Assembly: GCA_041390125.1 (NCBI GenBank)
Contig: JAWKQN010000013.1
Coordinates: 118,501-182,500, forward strand
Length of the DNA stretch: 64,000 nt
Direction: 5' to 3'
From: Gemmatimonadota bacterium
GTDB lineage: Bacteria > Gemmatimonadota > Gemmatimonadetes > Longimicrobiales > Gaopeijiaceae
Shown: positions 25,316 through 34,631 of the stretch, in pieces
How positions within the stretch are numbered: position 1 is the stretch's first letter
How the letters are laid out: the number at the start of each line of letters is the position of its first letter
Position numbers and translations under genes: made by a program
The notes under the pieces: generated by a model
The model's database searches: none
Seen by the model: the letters and a program-made list of their open reading frames with translations, nothing else
What the model was told of the DNA's origin: nothing

Positions 25316-27193
25316 CTATTTGCCGCGCCGCCACCGGCGCACCTCCATCACCAGGTTCTGGAGGTCCGCGGGCGAAATCCCGGGCACCCGCCCCGCTTGG
25401 GCCAGCGACTCCGGACGCACCCGGCCCAGCTTCTCCCGCGCCTCGAACGACAGGGTATGGAAGCTCGGATACGGAAGGTCCTGCGGCAGGACGAACTCCG
25501 CCTGCTCGCGCAGCGTACGCGCGCGCTCCATCTCCCGCGCCACGTATCCTTCGTACTTCAACTCCACCTCCACGGCGGCCAAGGCGCCGTGCGACTCCGG
25601 GTCACCCAGGAACGACGCACCGCCGATCTCCGCGAGCTCACGCGCGCGCACGCCGGGCCGCGTGACCAGCACTGCGGCCCGCGTCTTCTCCCGCGTGGGC
25701 GCGCTCCCGACGCCCTCGAGCAGCGTCTCCACTGCGCTCGGCTCCAGACCGGTCGCACGGAACCACTCCAGGACGCTCTCCACCCGCGTCACATGTGCGC
25801 TCAACGCCGCCCGTTGCTCCGCAGTCAGCAACCCGATGTCGCGCGCCAGAGGGCCCAGGCGCCGCGGGGCATTGTCCTGTCGCAGCAGGAGCCGGAACTC
25901 CGCCCGCGAGGTGAACAGTCGATAGGGCTCATCGACGCCGCGCGTCACGAGGTCATCGATCAGCACACCGATGTAGGCCTGATCCCGTTCCAGCACGAAC
26001 GGGGGGCGCCCCAGCGCGCGCAGCGCCGCATTGGCGCCCGCGACCACACCCTGCCCCGCCGCTTCCTCGTAGCCCGTCGTCCCGTTGATCTGTCCCGCGA
26101 AGTACAGCGAGCCGACGGCCTTCACCTCGAGCGTGTGCAGGAGCTGGTGCGGAGGGAAGTAGTCGTACTCGATCGCGTACCCGACCTTGGTGATGCGCGC
26201 GGACTCCAGCCCGGGGATCTCCCGCAGGAAGGCGAGCTGAACCTCCGCGGGCAGCGACGTCGACAGACCGTTGACGTACAGCTCCGTGGTGTCGAGCCCC
26301 TCCGGCTCCAGGAAGACCTGGTGCCGGGGCGCGTCCGGGAAGCGCACGATCTTGTCCTCGATCGAGGGACAGTACCGCGGTCCCCGCCCCGAGATCTCCC
26401 CGCCGTACAGCGCGCTCCGCTCCAGGTTCTCCCGCACCACGCGCTGGACGCCCTCGCCGGCCCACGTGACCCAGCAGGGGCGCTGCTCCGGGTGCTCGAC
26501 GGACGCGTACGCGCTGAAGCGATACGGTTCGGCGTCCCCCTCCTGCACCTCCACCCGGTCCCAGTCCACGCTCCGCCCGTCGATGCGCGGGGGCGTCCCG
26601 GTCTTGAACCGTCGCATCTCCAGCCCGGCCGCTTCCAGCGCCTCGGCCAGCTCGACGGATGGCGCCTCCCCCGCACGCCCCGCCGCGACGCCCGCGGCCC
26701 CGCCGATGTGGATGCGCCCCCGCAGGAACGTCCCCGCCGTCACCACCACGGCCGCTGCGGAGACCTCGATCCCGCCGCGGGTCCGGACGCCCACGACGCG
26801 CCCTCGGTCCAGCACGATGTCGTCCACCATGTCCTGGAACAGGTCGAGCGCGGGCAGACCATCGAGCACCGCGCGCACCGCGCGCGGGTACAGGCCCCGG
26901 TCGCATTGCGCGCGCGGGCCCCAGACCGCCGCTCCCTTGCTGCGGTTCAGCATGCGGAAGTGGATCCGGCTCGCGTCCGTGGCCACCCCCATGACGCCGC
27001 CGAGCGCGTCCACTTCCCGCGCCACGATCCCCTTGGCCACGCCGCCGATGGCGGGGTTGCAGCTCATCTGTCCGATGCGTGACAGATCGGGGGTCAGCAG
27101 CAGTGTACGCGCGCCCAATCGCGCGGACGCCGCGGCCGCTTCGACCCCGGCGTGCCCGCCGCCCACCACCACGACGTCGTAGCGCGTCTCCAT
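25316..27193 (-). CDS. mnmG: tRNA uridine-5-carboxymethylaminomethyl modification enzyme MnmG (GidA)
   Basis: 625 residues from the ATG at 27193, the family length. The FAD-binding site is VVVVGGGHAGVEAAAASARLG; family blocks include MSCNPAIGGVAKGIVAREVD, RCWVTWAG-like text and GQINGTTGYEEAAGQG. The C-terminal helical domain ends in ISPADLQNLVMEVRRWRRGK. With MnmE it adds carboxymethylaminomethyl to wobble U34 of certain tRNAs. It follows acyP and mnmE on the same strand. Confidence 0.97.
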   Translation of the reverse strand: METRYDVVVVGGGHAGVEAAAASARLGARTLLLTPDLSRIGQMSCNPAIGGVAKGIVAREVDALGGVMGVATDASRIHFRMLNRSKGAAVWGPRAQCDRGLYPRAVRAVLDGLPALDLFQDMVDDIVLDRGRVVGVRTRGGIEVSAAAVVVTAGTFLRGRIHIGGAAGVAAGRAGEAPSVELAEALEAAGLEMRRFKTGTPPRIDGRSVDWDRVEVQEGDAEPYRFSAYASVEHPEQRPCWVTWAGEGVQRVVRENLERSALYGGEISGRGPRYCPSIEDKIVRFPDAPRHQVFLEPEGLDTTELYVNGLSTSLPAEVQLAFLREIPGLESARITKVGYAIEYDYFPPHQLLHTLEVKAVGSLYFAGQINGTTGYEEAAGQGVVAGANAALRALGRPPFVLERDQAYIGVLIDDLVTRGVDEPYRLFTSRAEFRLLLRQDNAPRRLGPLARDIGLLTAEQRAALSAHVTRVESVLEWFRATGLEPSAVETLLEGVGSAPTREKTRAAVLVTRPGVRARELAEIGGASFLGDPESHGALAAVEVELKYEGYVAREMERARTLREQAEFVLPQDLPYPSFHTLSFEAREKLGRVRPESLAQAGRVPGISPADLQNLVMEVRRWRRGK

Positions 27194-27204
27194 GGCCGCT
27201 CCCT

Positions 27205-27483
27205 TCAGCGCACGATCCGGAACTCGCCGAACGGGCCCGCGTCCGACGGACTCTCGCGCTCGACCGCGCGCACCCGCGCACCGTTGGGGCCCCGGGCCAG
27301 CTCCGCCTCGAAGCGCTCGAGCGTGCGCGCCGGCGCCACGGCCACGACCTCCACCGAACCGTCCTCGGCGTTGCGCACCGTCCCCTTCACGCCGAGCGCA
27401 CACGCGGAGCGCTGCGTGAACCAGCGGAACCCCACGCCCTGCACCACCCCGGTGATCCGGTAGCCCCTCACCTCGTGGTCCAT
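27205..27483 (-). CDS. acyP: acylphosphatase
   Basis: 92 residues, the standard size. The phosphate loop VVQGVGFRWFTQRSACALG carries the catalytic Arg, and GTVRNAEDGSVEVVA carries the catalytic Asn. It hydrolyses acyl phosphates; the physiological role is unclear. It sits between mnmE (11 bases away) and mnmG (11 bases away) on the minus strand, so it is probably co-transcribed with the tRNA-modification genes. Confidence 0.93.
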   Translation of the reverse strand: MDHEVRGYRITGVVQGVGFRWFTQRSACALGVKGTVRNAEDGSVEVVAVAPARTLERFEAELARGPNGARVRAVERESPSDAGPFGEFRIVR

Positions 27484-27493
27484 CGCTCCTCGC

Positions 27494-28909
27494 TCATTTG
27501 CCGATGCAGAACTCGCGGAACAGGTGGTCCAGCACCTCCTCCCGGGGAAGCACGCCGACCAGTCCCTCCAGCGCCGTCTCCGCGTCGCGCAGATGAGCCG
27601 ACGCTACCTCCGCCGGGAGGCCTTCCTCGATGCCGGCGCGGAACGCCGCCACCTGCGCACGCGCACGCTCGAGGCCCTCGCGCTGGCGGCGGCGCGTCAC
27701 GACGGGCTGCTCCGGCTCGGCGTCCACCAGACCGGTGAACACCAGGCGCGGCAGCAGCGACGCGAGCCGGTCGAGTCCCTCCCCGGTGTGCGCGGACACC
27801 GTCACGGTCTCCAGCGCTGCCGTCCGCCCGGCTCCCCCGTCCCCTGGATGCGCTGCCTCGCGCGATCCCGAAGCGGATCCTTCGTGCTCCGCCGTCGGCA
27901 GCCGGTCCGCCTGGGTGCGCACCAGCACCACGGGTGCGCGGGCTCGCGTCAGGAAGCTCTGCTCCGCGTCGCTCAGCGGACGGCCGGCCTCCGCGCAGAA
28001 CAGCACCAGGTGCGCCTGCTCCAGCCAGCGCTCGGCCACTTCGACCCCGATGCGCTCCACCCGGTCCTCGGTCTCCCTGAGTCCGGCGGTGTCCACGAGC
28101 AGGAACGGGAAGCCTCCGATCTGCGCGCTGGCCTCCAGCGCGTCCCGGGTGGTCCCGGGCACCTCGGTCACGATGGCGCGCTCCCGTCCCAGGAGGGCGT
28201 TGAAGAGGGAGGACTTCCCGGCATTGGGGACACCCGCCAGGACGGTCCGGGCGCCCTCGCGCAGCAGCTCTCCCTCGGGCGCCGTGGCGAGCAGCCGTCC
28301 GATCCGCGCCTCCAGGCTCGCGGCCTCGGCCACGATCCGCTCGGCCGGGACGGGCGGATCGTCCTCCTCGGGAAAGTCGAGGTGGTGCACGAGCAGGGCC
28401 TCCAGAGCGATCAACGTGGCGCGCAGCTCCGCCACGCGGGCCGACAGCCCCCGGTCCAGCCCGGCAGCGGCCACGTCCTGGAGCGCTCGGCTGCGGGCCT
28501 CGACCAGATCCAGCGTGGCTTCGGCCTGCAGCAGGTCGAGCTTCCCGTTCAGGTAGGCGCGCCGGCTGAACTCGCCGGGCTCGGCCGCGCGCGCGCCCAC
28601 GCGGATGCAGGCGTCCACCAGCGAGGCCGGGGCCACCCATCCCCCGTGGCCGGACAGCTCGACGGTGTCCTCGCCGGTGTAGCTGGTGGGTCCGCGGCGG
28701 GTGGTGACGACCACCCGGTCCAGGCGACGTCCATCCCCGGGATCGTACACCCAGCGCAGCGCGGGGCGACCCGGTTCGGGCGCGGACGCACCGTGGAGGA
28801 GCGCGCCGAGGATCTGGAACGATCCAGGACCGGAGAGACGGACCACCGCCAACGCACCCGGACCGGGCGGCGTGGCCCGCGCAACGATGGTGTCCGGATC
28901 GAGGCCCAC
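27494..28909 (-). CDS. mnmE: tRNA modification GTPase MnmE (TrmE)
   Basis: 471 residues from a GTG at 28909 with GGAG six bases upstream, which gives the family start (GLDPDTIVARATPPGPGALA). The tetrahydrofolate-binding N-domain has KLDLLQAEATLDLVEARS. The G domain has GVPNAGKSSLFNALL (G1), EVPGTTRD (G2) and DTAGLRET (G3). G4 is RTQAD instead of the usual NKxD and is followed by a Ser/Gly-rich insertion of about 30 residues. The C-terminal FREFCIGK with catalytic Cys is intact. Works with MnmG. Confidence 0.95.
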   Translation of the reverse strand: MGLDPDTIVARATPPGPGALAVVRLSGPGSFQILGALLHGASAPEPGRPALRWVYDPGDGRRLDRVVVTTRRGPTSYTGEDTVELSGHGGWVAPASLVDACIRVGARAAEPGEFSRRAYLNGKLDLLQAEATLDLVEARSRALQDVAAAGLDRGLSARVAELRATLIALEALLVHHLDFPEEDDPPVPAERIVAEAASLEARIGRLLATAPEGELLREGARTVLAGVPNAGKSSLFNALLGRERAIVTEVPGTTRDALEASAQIGGFPFLLVDTAGLRETEDRVERIGVEVAERWLEQAHLVLFCAEAGRPLSDAEQSFLTRARAPVVLVRTQADRLPTAEHEGSASGSREAAHPGDGGAGRTAALETVTVSAHTGEGLDRLASLLPRLVFTGLVDAEPEQPVVTRRRQREGLERARAQVAAFRAGIEEGLPAEVASAHLRDAETALEGLVGVLPREEVLDHLFREFCIGK

Positions 28910-29055
28910 GGTCCACTCCGTGAGGGAGGAGTCAACGCGAGTCGGGTGTGCTTCCCCGGCCGCACCGACACATCCGCCGCCGGGCGCCTCTCCGGAGGTG
29001 TCGGCAGATCCAGCCGGGGAGCGCGAAACGGGCGCCACCCGGAGAGCCCAACGCG

Positions 29056-30768
29056 TCAGCGCTTCCCGGCAGGCTCCGGCTTGCTTCCTTTGCCCTGCTG
29101 CTTGGCCTGCACCTTGGCCCGCTCCTTCGAGATCCAGTACTGCTGCGGGATCGTGGCCACGTTGGAGGTGGCGTAGTACAGGTTGAGGCCCGCGGGGAAC
29201 TGGAGGAACAGCACGGTCAGGAAGATGGGCATGACCCACATCATGATCTTCATCTGCGGGTTGGGCGGCATGTTGCGCATACCGATCCACTGCATGAAGA
29301 GCATGGAGACGCCCATGAAGACGGGCAGCACGTAGAGCGGGTCGGGCGCCGACAGGTCGGGCAGCCAGAGGAAGGGCACGCCGCGAAGCTCGATGCTGTT
29401 CTGGAAGACGAAGAACAGCGCGATCAGGATCGGCCAGGGCAGCAGCATCGGCAGACACCCGGCCAGGGGATTGAAGCCCTCTTCCTTGTAGAGCTTCATC
29501 ATCTCCTGCTGCAGCTTCTCCGGGTTGTTCTTGTACTTCGTCTGGATCTCCTGCAGGCGCGGCTGGGCGGCCATGTTGCGCAGCTGCGCCCGCATGGCCT
29601 TGGCGTTGAGGGGCCAGAGCACGATGCGCATGGCCACACCGAAGATGATCAGCACCCAGCCGTAGCCGATGTTCAGGCTGTTGTGCAGGTAGAGCAGGAT
29701 CCAGTTGATGATCGCCGTGAAGGGCCGGACGATCGGGCGGAAGAACCGCCATCCGTACGGATTGACCTCCTCCAGGTCCTCACCCAGCGAGGACAGGCGG
29801 GCCAGCTCCTGCGGCCCCACGAACAGACGACGCTGGAAGGTGCCGTCGGCCCCGAGCCCCTGGGCGACGGTGATCTCCGCCTGGTTCTCCAGGGCGGTGG
29901 GTCGCACGATCACGCCCCCGAAGTGCAACGCCGCGTCCTGGTTCCCCTCCGCGCCCGCCACCATCGCCGAGACGAAGTACTTGCTCTTGAACGCGACCCA
30001 GGTGAACGGACCGGGCAGGATGGCGCCCTGGCGCACCCCGCTCAGGCGCTCCGAGTCGATCCCGTCGCGATCGTGGCGGGTGACGAACGCGAGCGCCGCG
30101 TCGTCGTCGCGCTGACGGGCCTCGTTGTAGGGGATGCCCGAGCCCAGGTCGGTCAGCAGCAGCGCGCCGTCCAGACCCTCCACCCGGCCGGAGACGTCGA
30201 TCCGGTAGGCCTCGGGGTGGAAGGCGTATTCGACCACCATCCGGGCCGCGCCGCTCGGGTGGGTCCAGGTGAAGGCCAGCGTCTCGGTGCCGTCCCCCTC
30301 CGCCACGTCCAGTCGGGACGCGGACACCTCGAAGGGCGCGGTCCGCAGGTCCAGCGTGTCGTTGCCCACCACCAGGCGGCGCCCCAGCGGGAGCAGCCCG
30401 TTCTCGGGCACCAGCTGGACGGGGCCCTCCTGCGCGAAGGAGGCGAAGCGCTTGAGCTCGGCCGACGTCAGCCGGGCCCCGCGGGTGGTGAACACCAGTC
30501 GGGCGAGCGGCGTCTCCACGACCACGTCGCGGGCGGGCGCGACGACGGCGTCGGGGGCCCCGGCCGCGTCGGGCACGGACCCCATCTCGACGGAGTCGCC
30601 GCCCGGCAGGCGGGGCAGGGCACCCTGGGTGTCCGCCAGCGTGTCGCCCACGGCGACCGAGTCGGCCGGCAGCTCCGGCGGTGGCACCGGCGGGAACATC
30701 ACGTTGGTGATCACCATCACGCCCACCATCAGCGCGATGGCCACCAGAAGTCGAAGCTCGGTCCTCAC
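29056..30768 (-). CDS. yidC: membrane protein insertase YidC
   Basis: 570 residues from a GTG at 30768 that opens the first membrane helix (LRLLVAIALMVGVMVITNVM). A large periplasmic beta domain (about 60-330) and the conserved five-helix core follow, with PLNAKAMRAQLRNMAAQPRL in the cytoplasmic hairpin, YKEEGFNPLAGCLPMLLPWP and LQFPAGLNLYYATSNVATIP. This is the Gram-negative, long form. It inserts membrane proteins alone or with SecYEG. It overlaps no neighbour but is one base from yidD. Confidence 0.96.
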   Translation of the reverse strand: MRTELRLLVAIALMVGVMVITNVMFPPVPPPELPADSVAVGDTLADTQGALPRLPGGDSVEMGSVPDAAGAPDAVVAPARDVVVETPLARLVFTTRGARLTSAELKRFASFAQEGPVQLVPENGLLPLGRRLVVGNDTLDLRTAPFEVSASRLDVAEGDGTETLAFTWTHPSGAARMVVEYAFHPEAYRIDVSGRVEGLDGALLLTDLGSGIPYNEARQRDDDAALAFVTRHDRDGIDSERLSGVRQGAILPGPFTWVAFKSKYFVSAMVAGAEGNQDAALHFGGVIVRPTALENQAEITVAQGLGADGTFQRRLFVGPQELARLSSLGEDLEEVNPYGWRFFRPIVRPFTAIINWILLYLHNSLNIGYGWVLIIFGVAMRIVLWPLNAKAMRAQLRNMAAQPRLQEIQTKYKNNPEKLQQEMMKLYKEEGFNPLAGCLPMLLPWPILIALFFVFQNSIELRGVPFLWLPDLSAPDPLYVLPVFMGVSMLFMQWIGMRNMPPNPQMKIMMWVMPIFLTVLFLQFPAGLNLYYATSNVATIPQQYWISKERAKVQAKQQGKGSKPEPAGKR

Positions 30769-30769
30769 G

Positions 30770-31015
30770 TCAGCGCCCTCCGGCCGGGCGGGAGGAGGGG
30801 GGGTCGGGGACGGGATCGAAGCCCGACCCACCGAAGGGATGGCAGCGCCCGATGCGACGCAGGCCCAACCAGATGCCGCGCAGGGTGCCGTGGGTCTCGA
30901 CGGCCTGGCGGGTGTACTCGGAGCACGTCGGGTGGAAGCGGCAGTGGCTCCCGAGCAGCGGGGAGATCCCCCGCTGATAGAACCGGATGGCGCTCAGCGC
31001 GACGTGTTGGAGCAT
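30770..31015 (-). CDS. yidD: membrane protein insertion efficiency factor YidD
   Basis: 81 residues. The family signature RFYQRGISPLLGSHCRFHPTCSEY and AVETHGTLRGIWLGLRRI is complete, including the three conserved cysteines region (C-x4-C). YidD is a small amphipathic protein that assists YidC. The gene overlaps rnpA by 22 bases, the usual rnpA-yidD-yidC order. Confidence 0.95.
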   Translation of the reverse strand: MLQHVALSAIRFYQRGISPLLGSHCRFHPTCSEYTRQAVETHGTLRGIWLGLRRIGRCHPFGGSGFDPVPDPPSSRPAGGR

Positions 31016-31380
31016 AGATCCAGCGTAGCGGCCTCGAGCTCGCGGCGAAGGTCCTGGAAGCCCAGCCCGTAGGCACCCGCCCGGGCGCGGACCAGCACGT
31101 CCAGCGTGCGCTCGGAGGCGCGGAGCACGGGGAGCACCACGGTCCGACCGACCTCCCGGATACGGCGACGGAGCCGGTTCCGTTCAACGGAGGTGTGTCG
31201 GTGCTTGGGCACGATCATTCCGAAACGCGCGTGCGGTGCCGGGGATGCCGCGTAGAACACGTCGAAGTGGCCGGTGCGCTTGCGCCGCCCGGACCGGAGC
31301 AGGGCGCGGATCTCGCTGCCCCGACGGACGCGGGCCGACCGGCGGAGCCGGAACGGGCGCTCGGGCCCTGAACCGGCCAC
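30994..31380 (-). CDS. rnpA: ribonuclease P protein component RnpA
   Basis: 128 residues, basic. The RNR box is seen as HRHTSVERNRLRRRIREVGR, the family hallmark, preceded by RFGMIVPKH. RnpA binds the RNase P RNA and improves pre-tRNA 5' processing. It lies eight bases downstream of rpmH on the minus strand. Confidence 0.95.
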   Translation of the reverse strand: MAGSGPERPFRLRRSARVRRGSEIRALLRSGRRKRTGHFDVFYAASPAPHARFGMIVPKHRHTSVERNRLRRRIREVGRTVVLPVLRASERTLDVLVRARAGAYGLGFQDLRRELEAATLDLCSNTSR

Positions 31381-31388
31381 GACCCCGC

Positions 31389-31538
31389 TTACTTGGAGCC
31401 GATCGTGACGACGAGGCGTCCGCGGCCCTTGCGACGGCGACGGTTGAGCGTCTTGCGACCGCCCTTCGTGGCCATCCGGGCCCGGAACCCGTGCTTGTTC
31501 TTCCGCTTGCGATTGCGGGGATTGTAGCTGGGCTTCAT
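31389..31538 (-). CDS. rpmH: 50S ribosomal protein L34
   Basis: 49 residues, read from the ATG at 31538: it begins MKPSYNPRNRKRKNKHGFRA, then carries RMATKGGRKTLNRRRRKGRG and ends RLVVTIGSK. All family features are present (the KR-rich helix, the HGFRxRM motif), and the C-terminus is slightly longer than in E. coli. It is the first gene of the minus-strand series and diverges from dnaA with a 243-base gap, the classic rnpA-rpmH-dnaA-dnaN order. Confidence 0.97.
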   Translation of the reverse strand: MKPSYNPRNRKRKNKHGFRARMATKGGRKTLNRRRRKGRGRLVVTIGSK

Positions 31539-31656
31539 GGGATATGCGCCTCTTCGGCGGAGCGGTCCGACCCGAGGAGGGACGCGCGGCCGTTTTTCAG
31601 GGACAGAGCTTGAAAAGGTATCCGCGGGGCGCCCACAGGGTCAACGGGGCGCACCT

Positions 31657-31685
31657 TTGACTTTTCCACACCGCCCTCCTAGCTT
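31657..31685 (+). promoter_or_regulatory. DnaA box within a possible dnaA promoter
   Basis: TTTTCCACA at 31662-31670 fits the DnaA-box consensus TTWTNCACA completely. It overlaps a possible -35 TTGACT (31657-31662); 17 bases later comes TAGCTT (31680-31685), a weak -10. The layout suggests DnaA autorepression. The promoter call is tentative and the box is firm. The rest of 31539-31781 shows no gene. Confidence 0.5.
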
Positions 31686-31781
31686 CGGCGCCCCCCGAAC
31701 GGCCGGAGGCGCGGCGGCCCCCGTCCGAGACCCCCGTCGGGAGCCCGTACCCCGCCACCTTCAACCGGTCCCGGCCCGCGC

Positions 31782-33155
31782 ATGGAGCTCACCGCACAGG
31801 AACTGTGGTCCCGGGTCCTGCGCACCGCCGAAGAAGCCGTCCCGGAGCAGAGCTACCGGACCTGGCTGGCGGGGACGCAGCCGGTCGGCGTGACCGACGA
31901 CGCGCTCCTGGTGGAAGCCCCATCCGACTTCCACGTGAAGTGGATCGAGGACAAGTACGGCGGGCTGCTCCAGGACCTGGTGCAGAGCACCCTGGGCCGG
32001 CCGCTCCGGATCCAGCTCCGGCCGAGCGCGGTGGGCGCCGCTCTGTCCATCCCCTCCCTGTCCGACCAGCCGGCCCGCCGCAGCGAGACCCCCCTCCCGC
32101 CGCCCGCGCCCGATTCGGGCCACGCCCAGCTCAACGAGCGCTATACCTTCGACCGCTTCGTGGTGGGCAACAACAGTCAGTTGGCCGTGGCCGCCTGTCT
32201 GGCCGTGGCCGAGCAGCCGGCCCGGATGTACAACCCGCTCTTCCTCTACGGGGGCGTGGGGCTCGGCAAGACCCACCTGATGCACGCCATCGGGAACGAG
32301 ATCGTCCGGCTCAACCCGCGCATGCGGGTCGCGTACGTCCCCTCCGAGCGCTTCACCAACGAGCTGGTGACCGCCATCCAGCAGGGGACCACCGCGGAGT
32401 TCCGCCGGCACTACCGACAGATGGATCTCCTCCTGGTGGACGACATCCACTTCCTGGAGGGGAAGGAGCGGACCCAGGAGGAGTTCTTCCACACCTTCAA
32501 CGCCCTCTACGACGCCCGCAAGCAGATCGTGCTGACGTCGGACCGGGCGCCCAAGGAGCTCCCGGGGCTGGAGGAGCGGCTGGTCTCCCGCTTCGAGTGG
32601 GGGCTGGTGGCGGACATCAAGCCCCCCGACTACGAGACGCGGGTGGCCATCCTGCGCAAGAAGGCCGCCCAGGACGGGCTGTCCATCGAGGAATCGGTGC
32701 TGGACGTCATCGCCCGATCCTGCACGTCGTCGGTGCGGGAGCTGGAGGGTGCGGTCATCAAGCTGCTGGCCTACTCCTCCCTCACCCACCGGGAGATCGA
32801 CGACGACCTGGCCCGCCGGGCCCTGGGCGACGTGACGCGGGCCGACGCGGCGCGCTCCCACCTGTCGGCCGAGCGCGTGCGCGAAGCGGTGGCGCGCGAA
32901 TGGAACGTCAGCGCCCAGTCGCTCTCCTCCAAGCGCAGGACCCGTGACCTGACCGTGCCCCGGCAGGTGGCCATGTACCTGATCAAGGACCTCCTGGACC
33001 CGTCCCTGGTCTGGATCGGGCACATGTTCGGAGGGCGTGATCACTCCACGGTGATCCATTCCATCCGCAAGGTGGAGCAGGAAGTGTCGAAGGACGAAGG
33101 CCTGGCGGAGCGCATCCGCCGGGTGCGCCGGACCCTCACGAGCGACGCCCCATGA
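31782..33155 (+). CDS. dnaA: chromosomal replication initiator DnaA
   Basis: 457 residues, standard length. Domain I (1-80: LWSRVLRTAEEAVPEQSYRT), a Pro-rich linker (about 85-112), AAA+ domain III with Walker A GGVGLGKTHLMHAIGN (about 155-170) and Walker B LLLVDDIHFLEGKE, and DNA-binding domain IV with the signature GGRDHSTVIHSIRKVE near the C-terminus. DnaA-ATP opens the origin. The candidate origin lies immediately downstream, before dnaN, and a DnaA box lies upstream. Confidence 0.98.
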   Translation: MELTAQELWSRVLRTAEEAVPEQSYRTWLAGTQPVGVTDDALLVEAPSDFHVKWIEDKYGGLLQDLVQSTLGRPLRIQLRPSAVGAALSIPSLSDQPARRSETPLPPPAPDSGHAQLNERYTFDRFVVGNNSQLAVAACLAVAEQPARMYNPLFLYGGVGLGKTHLMHAIGNEIVRLNPRMRVAYVPSERFTNELVTAIQQGTTAEFRRHYRQMDLLLVDDIHFLEGKERTQEEFFHTFNALYDARKQIVLTSDRAPKELPGLEERLVSRFEWGLVADIKPPDYETRVAILRKKAAQDGLSIEESVLDVIARSCTSSVRELEGAVIKLLAYSSLTHREIDDDLARRALGDVTRADAARSHLSAERVREAVAREWNVSAQSLSSKRRTRDLTVPRQVAMYLIKDLLDPSLVWIGHMFGGRDHSTVIHSIRKVEQEVSKDEGLAERIRRVRRTLTSDAP

Positions 33156-33444
33156 CCGTGGGTAGCCGCGTGGAAAGCGCTGGGGGAAACGTGGGCAAAT
33201 GGGGAAAGCCGGATGTTCCCCCGATCCCCTCCACATCCTCCACATCCGGGGCAGCGCGGGTCCACAGGTCGAGCACCCGCACGAAAGGGCGCTGTGGCGC
33301 GGAAATCGGGCGGTCCCTCCGGTCCCGTTCCACACTTCCACAGCCCCTACTACTACTGCTATTCTCTTGTTCTATAGAGGAGTTTAGAACCGCCGCCGTG
33401 GAAAGCACGGGTCGAACCGGACACGGACCGAGTTGGGAGGCTCG
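33156..33444 (+). other. candidate oriC between dnaA and dnaN
   Basis: The gap holds a bacterial unwinding module in the expected order: two TTCCACA boxes (33328-33334, 33336-33342), a short GC patch, then trinucleotides CTA CTA CTA CTG CTA from 33347, which read on the other strand as 3'-GAT repeats (DnaA-trios), then AT-rich sequence to 33388. Identical GTGGAAAGC 9-mers lie at 33170-33178 and 33398-33406, and CTCCACATC occurs twice in tandem at 33229-33246. Only some boxes match the strict consensus. Confidence 0.75.
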
Positions 33445-34560
33445 ATGAACTTCACCATCACTCGCCAGAACCTGCACACCGGTCTCGCAGCCGTCTCGGC
33501 GAGCATCCCGTCCAAGACCACGCTGCCCGTGCTGTCCAACATCCTGATCGAGGCCACGCCCGAAGGGGTGTGGCTGTCCGGGACGGATCTGGACGTCTCG
33601 GTCCGCGTGCACATCCCGGCGGAGGTGGGGGAGAAGGGCGCCATCACGGCACCGGGGAAGAAGCTCCAGGAGATCGCCCGGGAGCTGCCGGACCAGCCCG
33701 TGCAGGTGGCCACGCGTGGAGATCAGCTCGAGCTGCGGTGCGGGAAGAGCCACTTCAAGATCAATGGCCTGCCCAGCGAGGACTTCCCCACCCTGCCGGA
33801 CGTGGACTTCGAGATGGGCTGGACCGTGTCCGTCCAGAGCCTGCTCACGCTCATCCAGCGCACGTCGTTCGCCGTCTCCACCGAGGAGAGCCGCCCCATC
33901 CTGAATGGTGTGCTCTGGGAGGTCCGGGAGGGCGAAATGCGCATGGTGGCCACCAACGGGCATCGGCTGGCCCGCATGGGCACGCGCGTGACCACGGGCG
34001 CGAGCAAGAGCTCGGACTTCATCGTGCCGCCCGCCGCGCTCCACCAGGTCCAGCGCCTCTTCAAGGACGGGGACGGCGTGAGCGTGGGTCAGGCCGGCAA
34101 CCACCTGGGCTTCAAGTCGGGGACCACGGAGGTCTACACCCGCCTGATCGAAGGCTCGTATCCCAACTACGAGCAGGTCATCCCGCGGGACAACGACAAG
34201 GAGGCCATGGTCGACAAGAAGGTCCTCGAATCCGCCGTGCGCCGCATGGCGGTCGTGGCCAGCGACCAGACCCACCGCATCCGGCTCAAGTTCGAGAACG
34301 ACCGGATGCATCTGAACGTGCTGACGCCCGACCTCGGCGAAGGGCACGACGAGCTGGAGCTCTCCTACGCGGGCGAGGAGATCGAGATCGGCTTCAACGC
34401 CAACTACCTCCTCGAGGTGCTGCGCTACATGCCCACCGACGAGGTCAAGCTGGCCTTCAAGGCCCCCGAGCGGGCGGCCACCCTGGAGCCGGTCTGGTCG
34501 GACGACAACTCCGCCGAGTCCTACCTCTGCCTGGTGATGCCGCTCCGGCTGCTCGACTGA
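33445..34560 (+). CDS. dnaN: DNA polymerase III beta subunit (sliding clamp)
   Basis: 371 residues from the ATG at 33445 with GGGAGG four bases upstream. Family features are the N-terminal MNFTITRQNLHTGLAAVSAS, ISGTDLDVSV-like strand (LSGTDLDVSVRVHIP), and ATNGHRLARMG. The C-terminal block ends YLCLVMPLRLLD, matching the clamp C-terminus that contacts partners. It encircles DNA and tethers polymerase. It follows dnaA across the candidate origin. Confidence 0.97.
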   Translation: MNFTITRQNLHTGLAAVSASIPSKTTLPVLSNILIEATPEGVWLSGTDLDVSVRVHIPAEVGEKGAITAPGKKLQEIARELPDQPVQVATRGDQLELRCGKSHFKINGLPSEDFPTLPDVDFEMGWTVSVQSLLTLIQRTSFAVSTEESRPILNGVLWEVREGEMRMVATNGHRLARMGTRVTTGASKSSDFIVPPAALHQVQRLFKDGDGVSVGQAGNHLGFKSGTTEVYTRLIEGSYPNYEQVIPRDNDKEAMVDKKVLESAVRRMAVVASDQTHRIRLKFENDRMHLNVLTPDLGEGHDELELSYAGEEIEIGFNANYLLEVLRYMPTDEVKLAFKAPERAATLEPVWSDDNSAESYLCLVMPLRLLD

Positions 34561-34631
34561 TCCGCGAGGCTCCCCGCCCGCGCGTGTCCTGAAGGAGAGG
34601 TTCCTCGAGGACTCCAGCAGGCGGGCACCAG

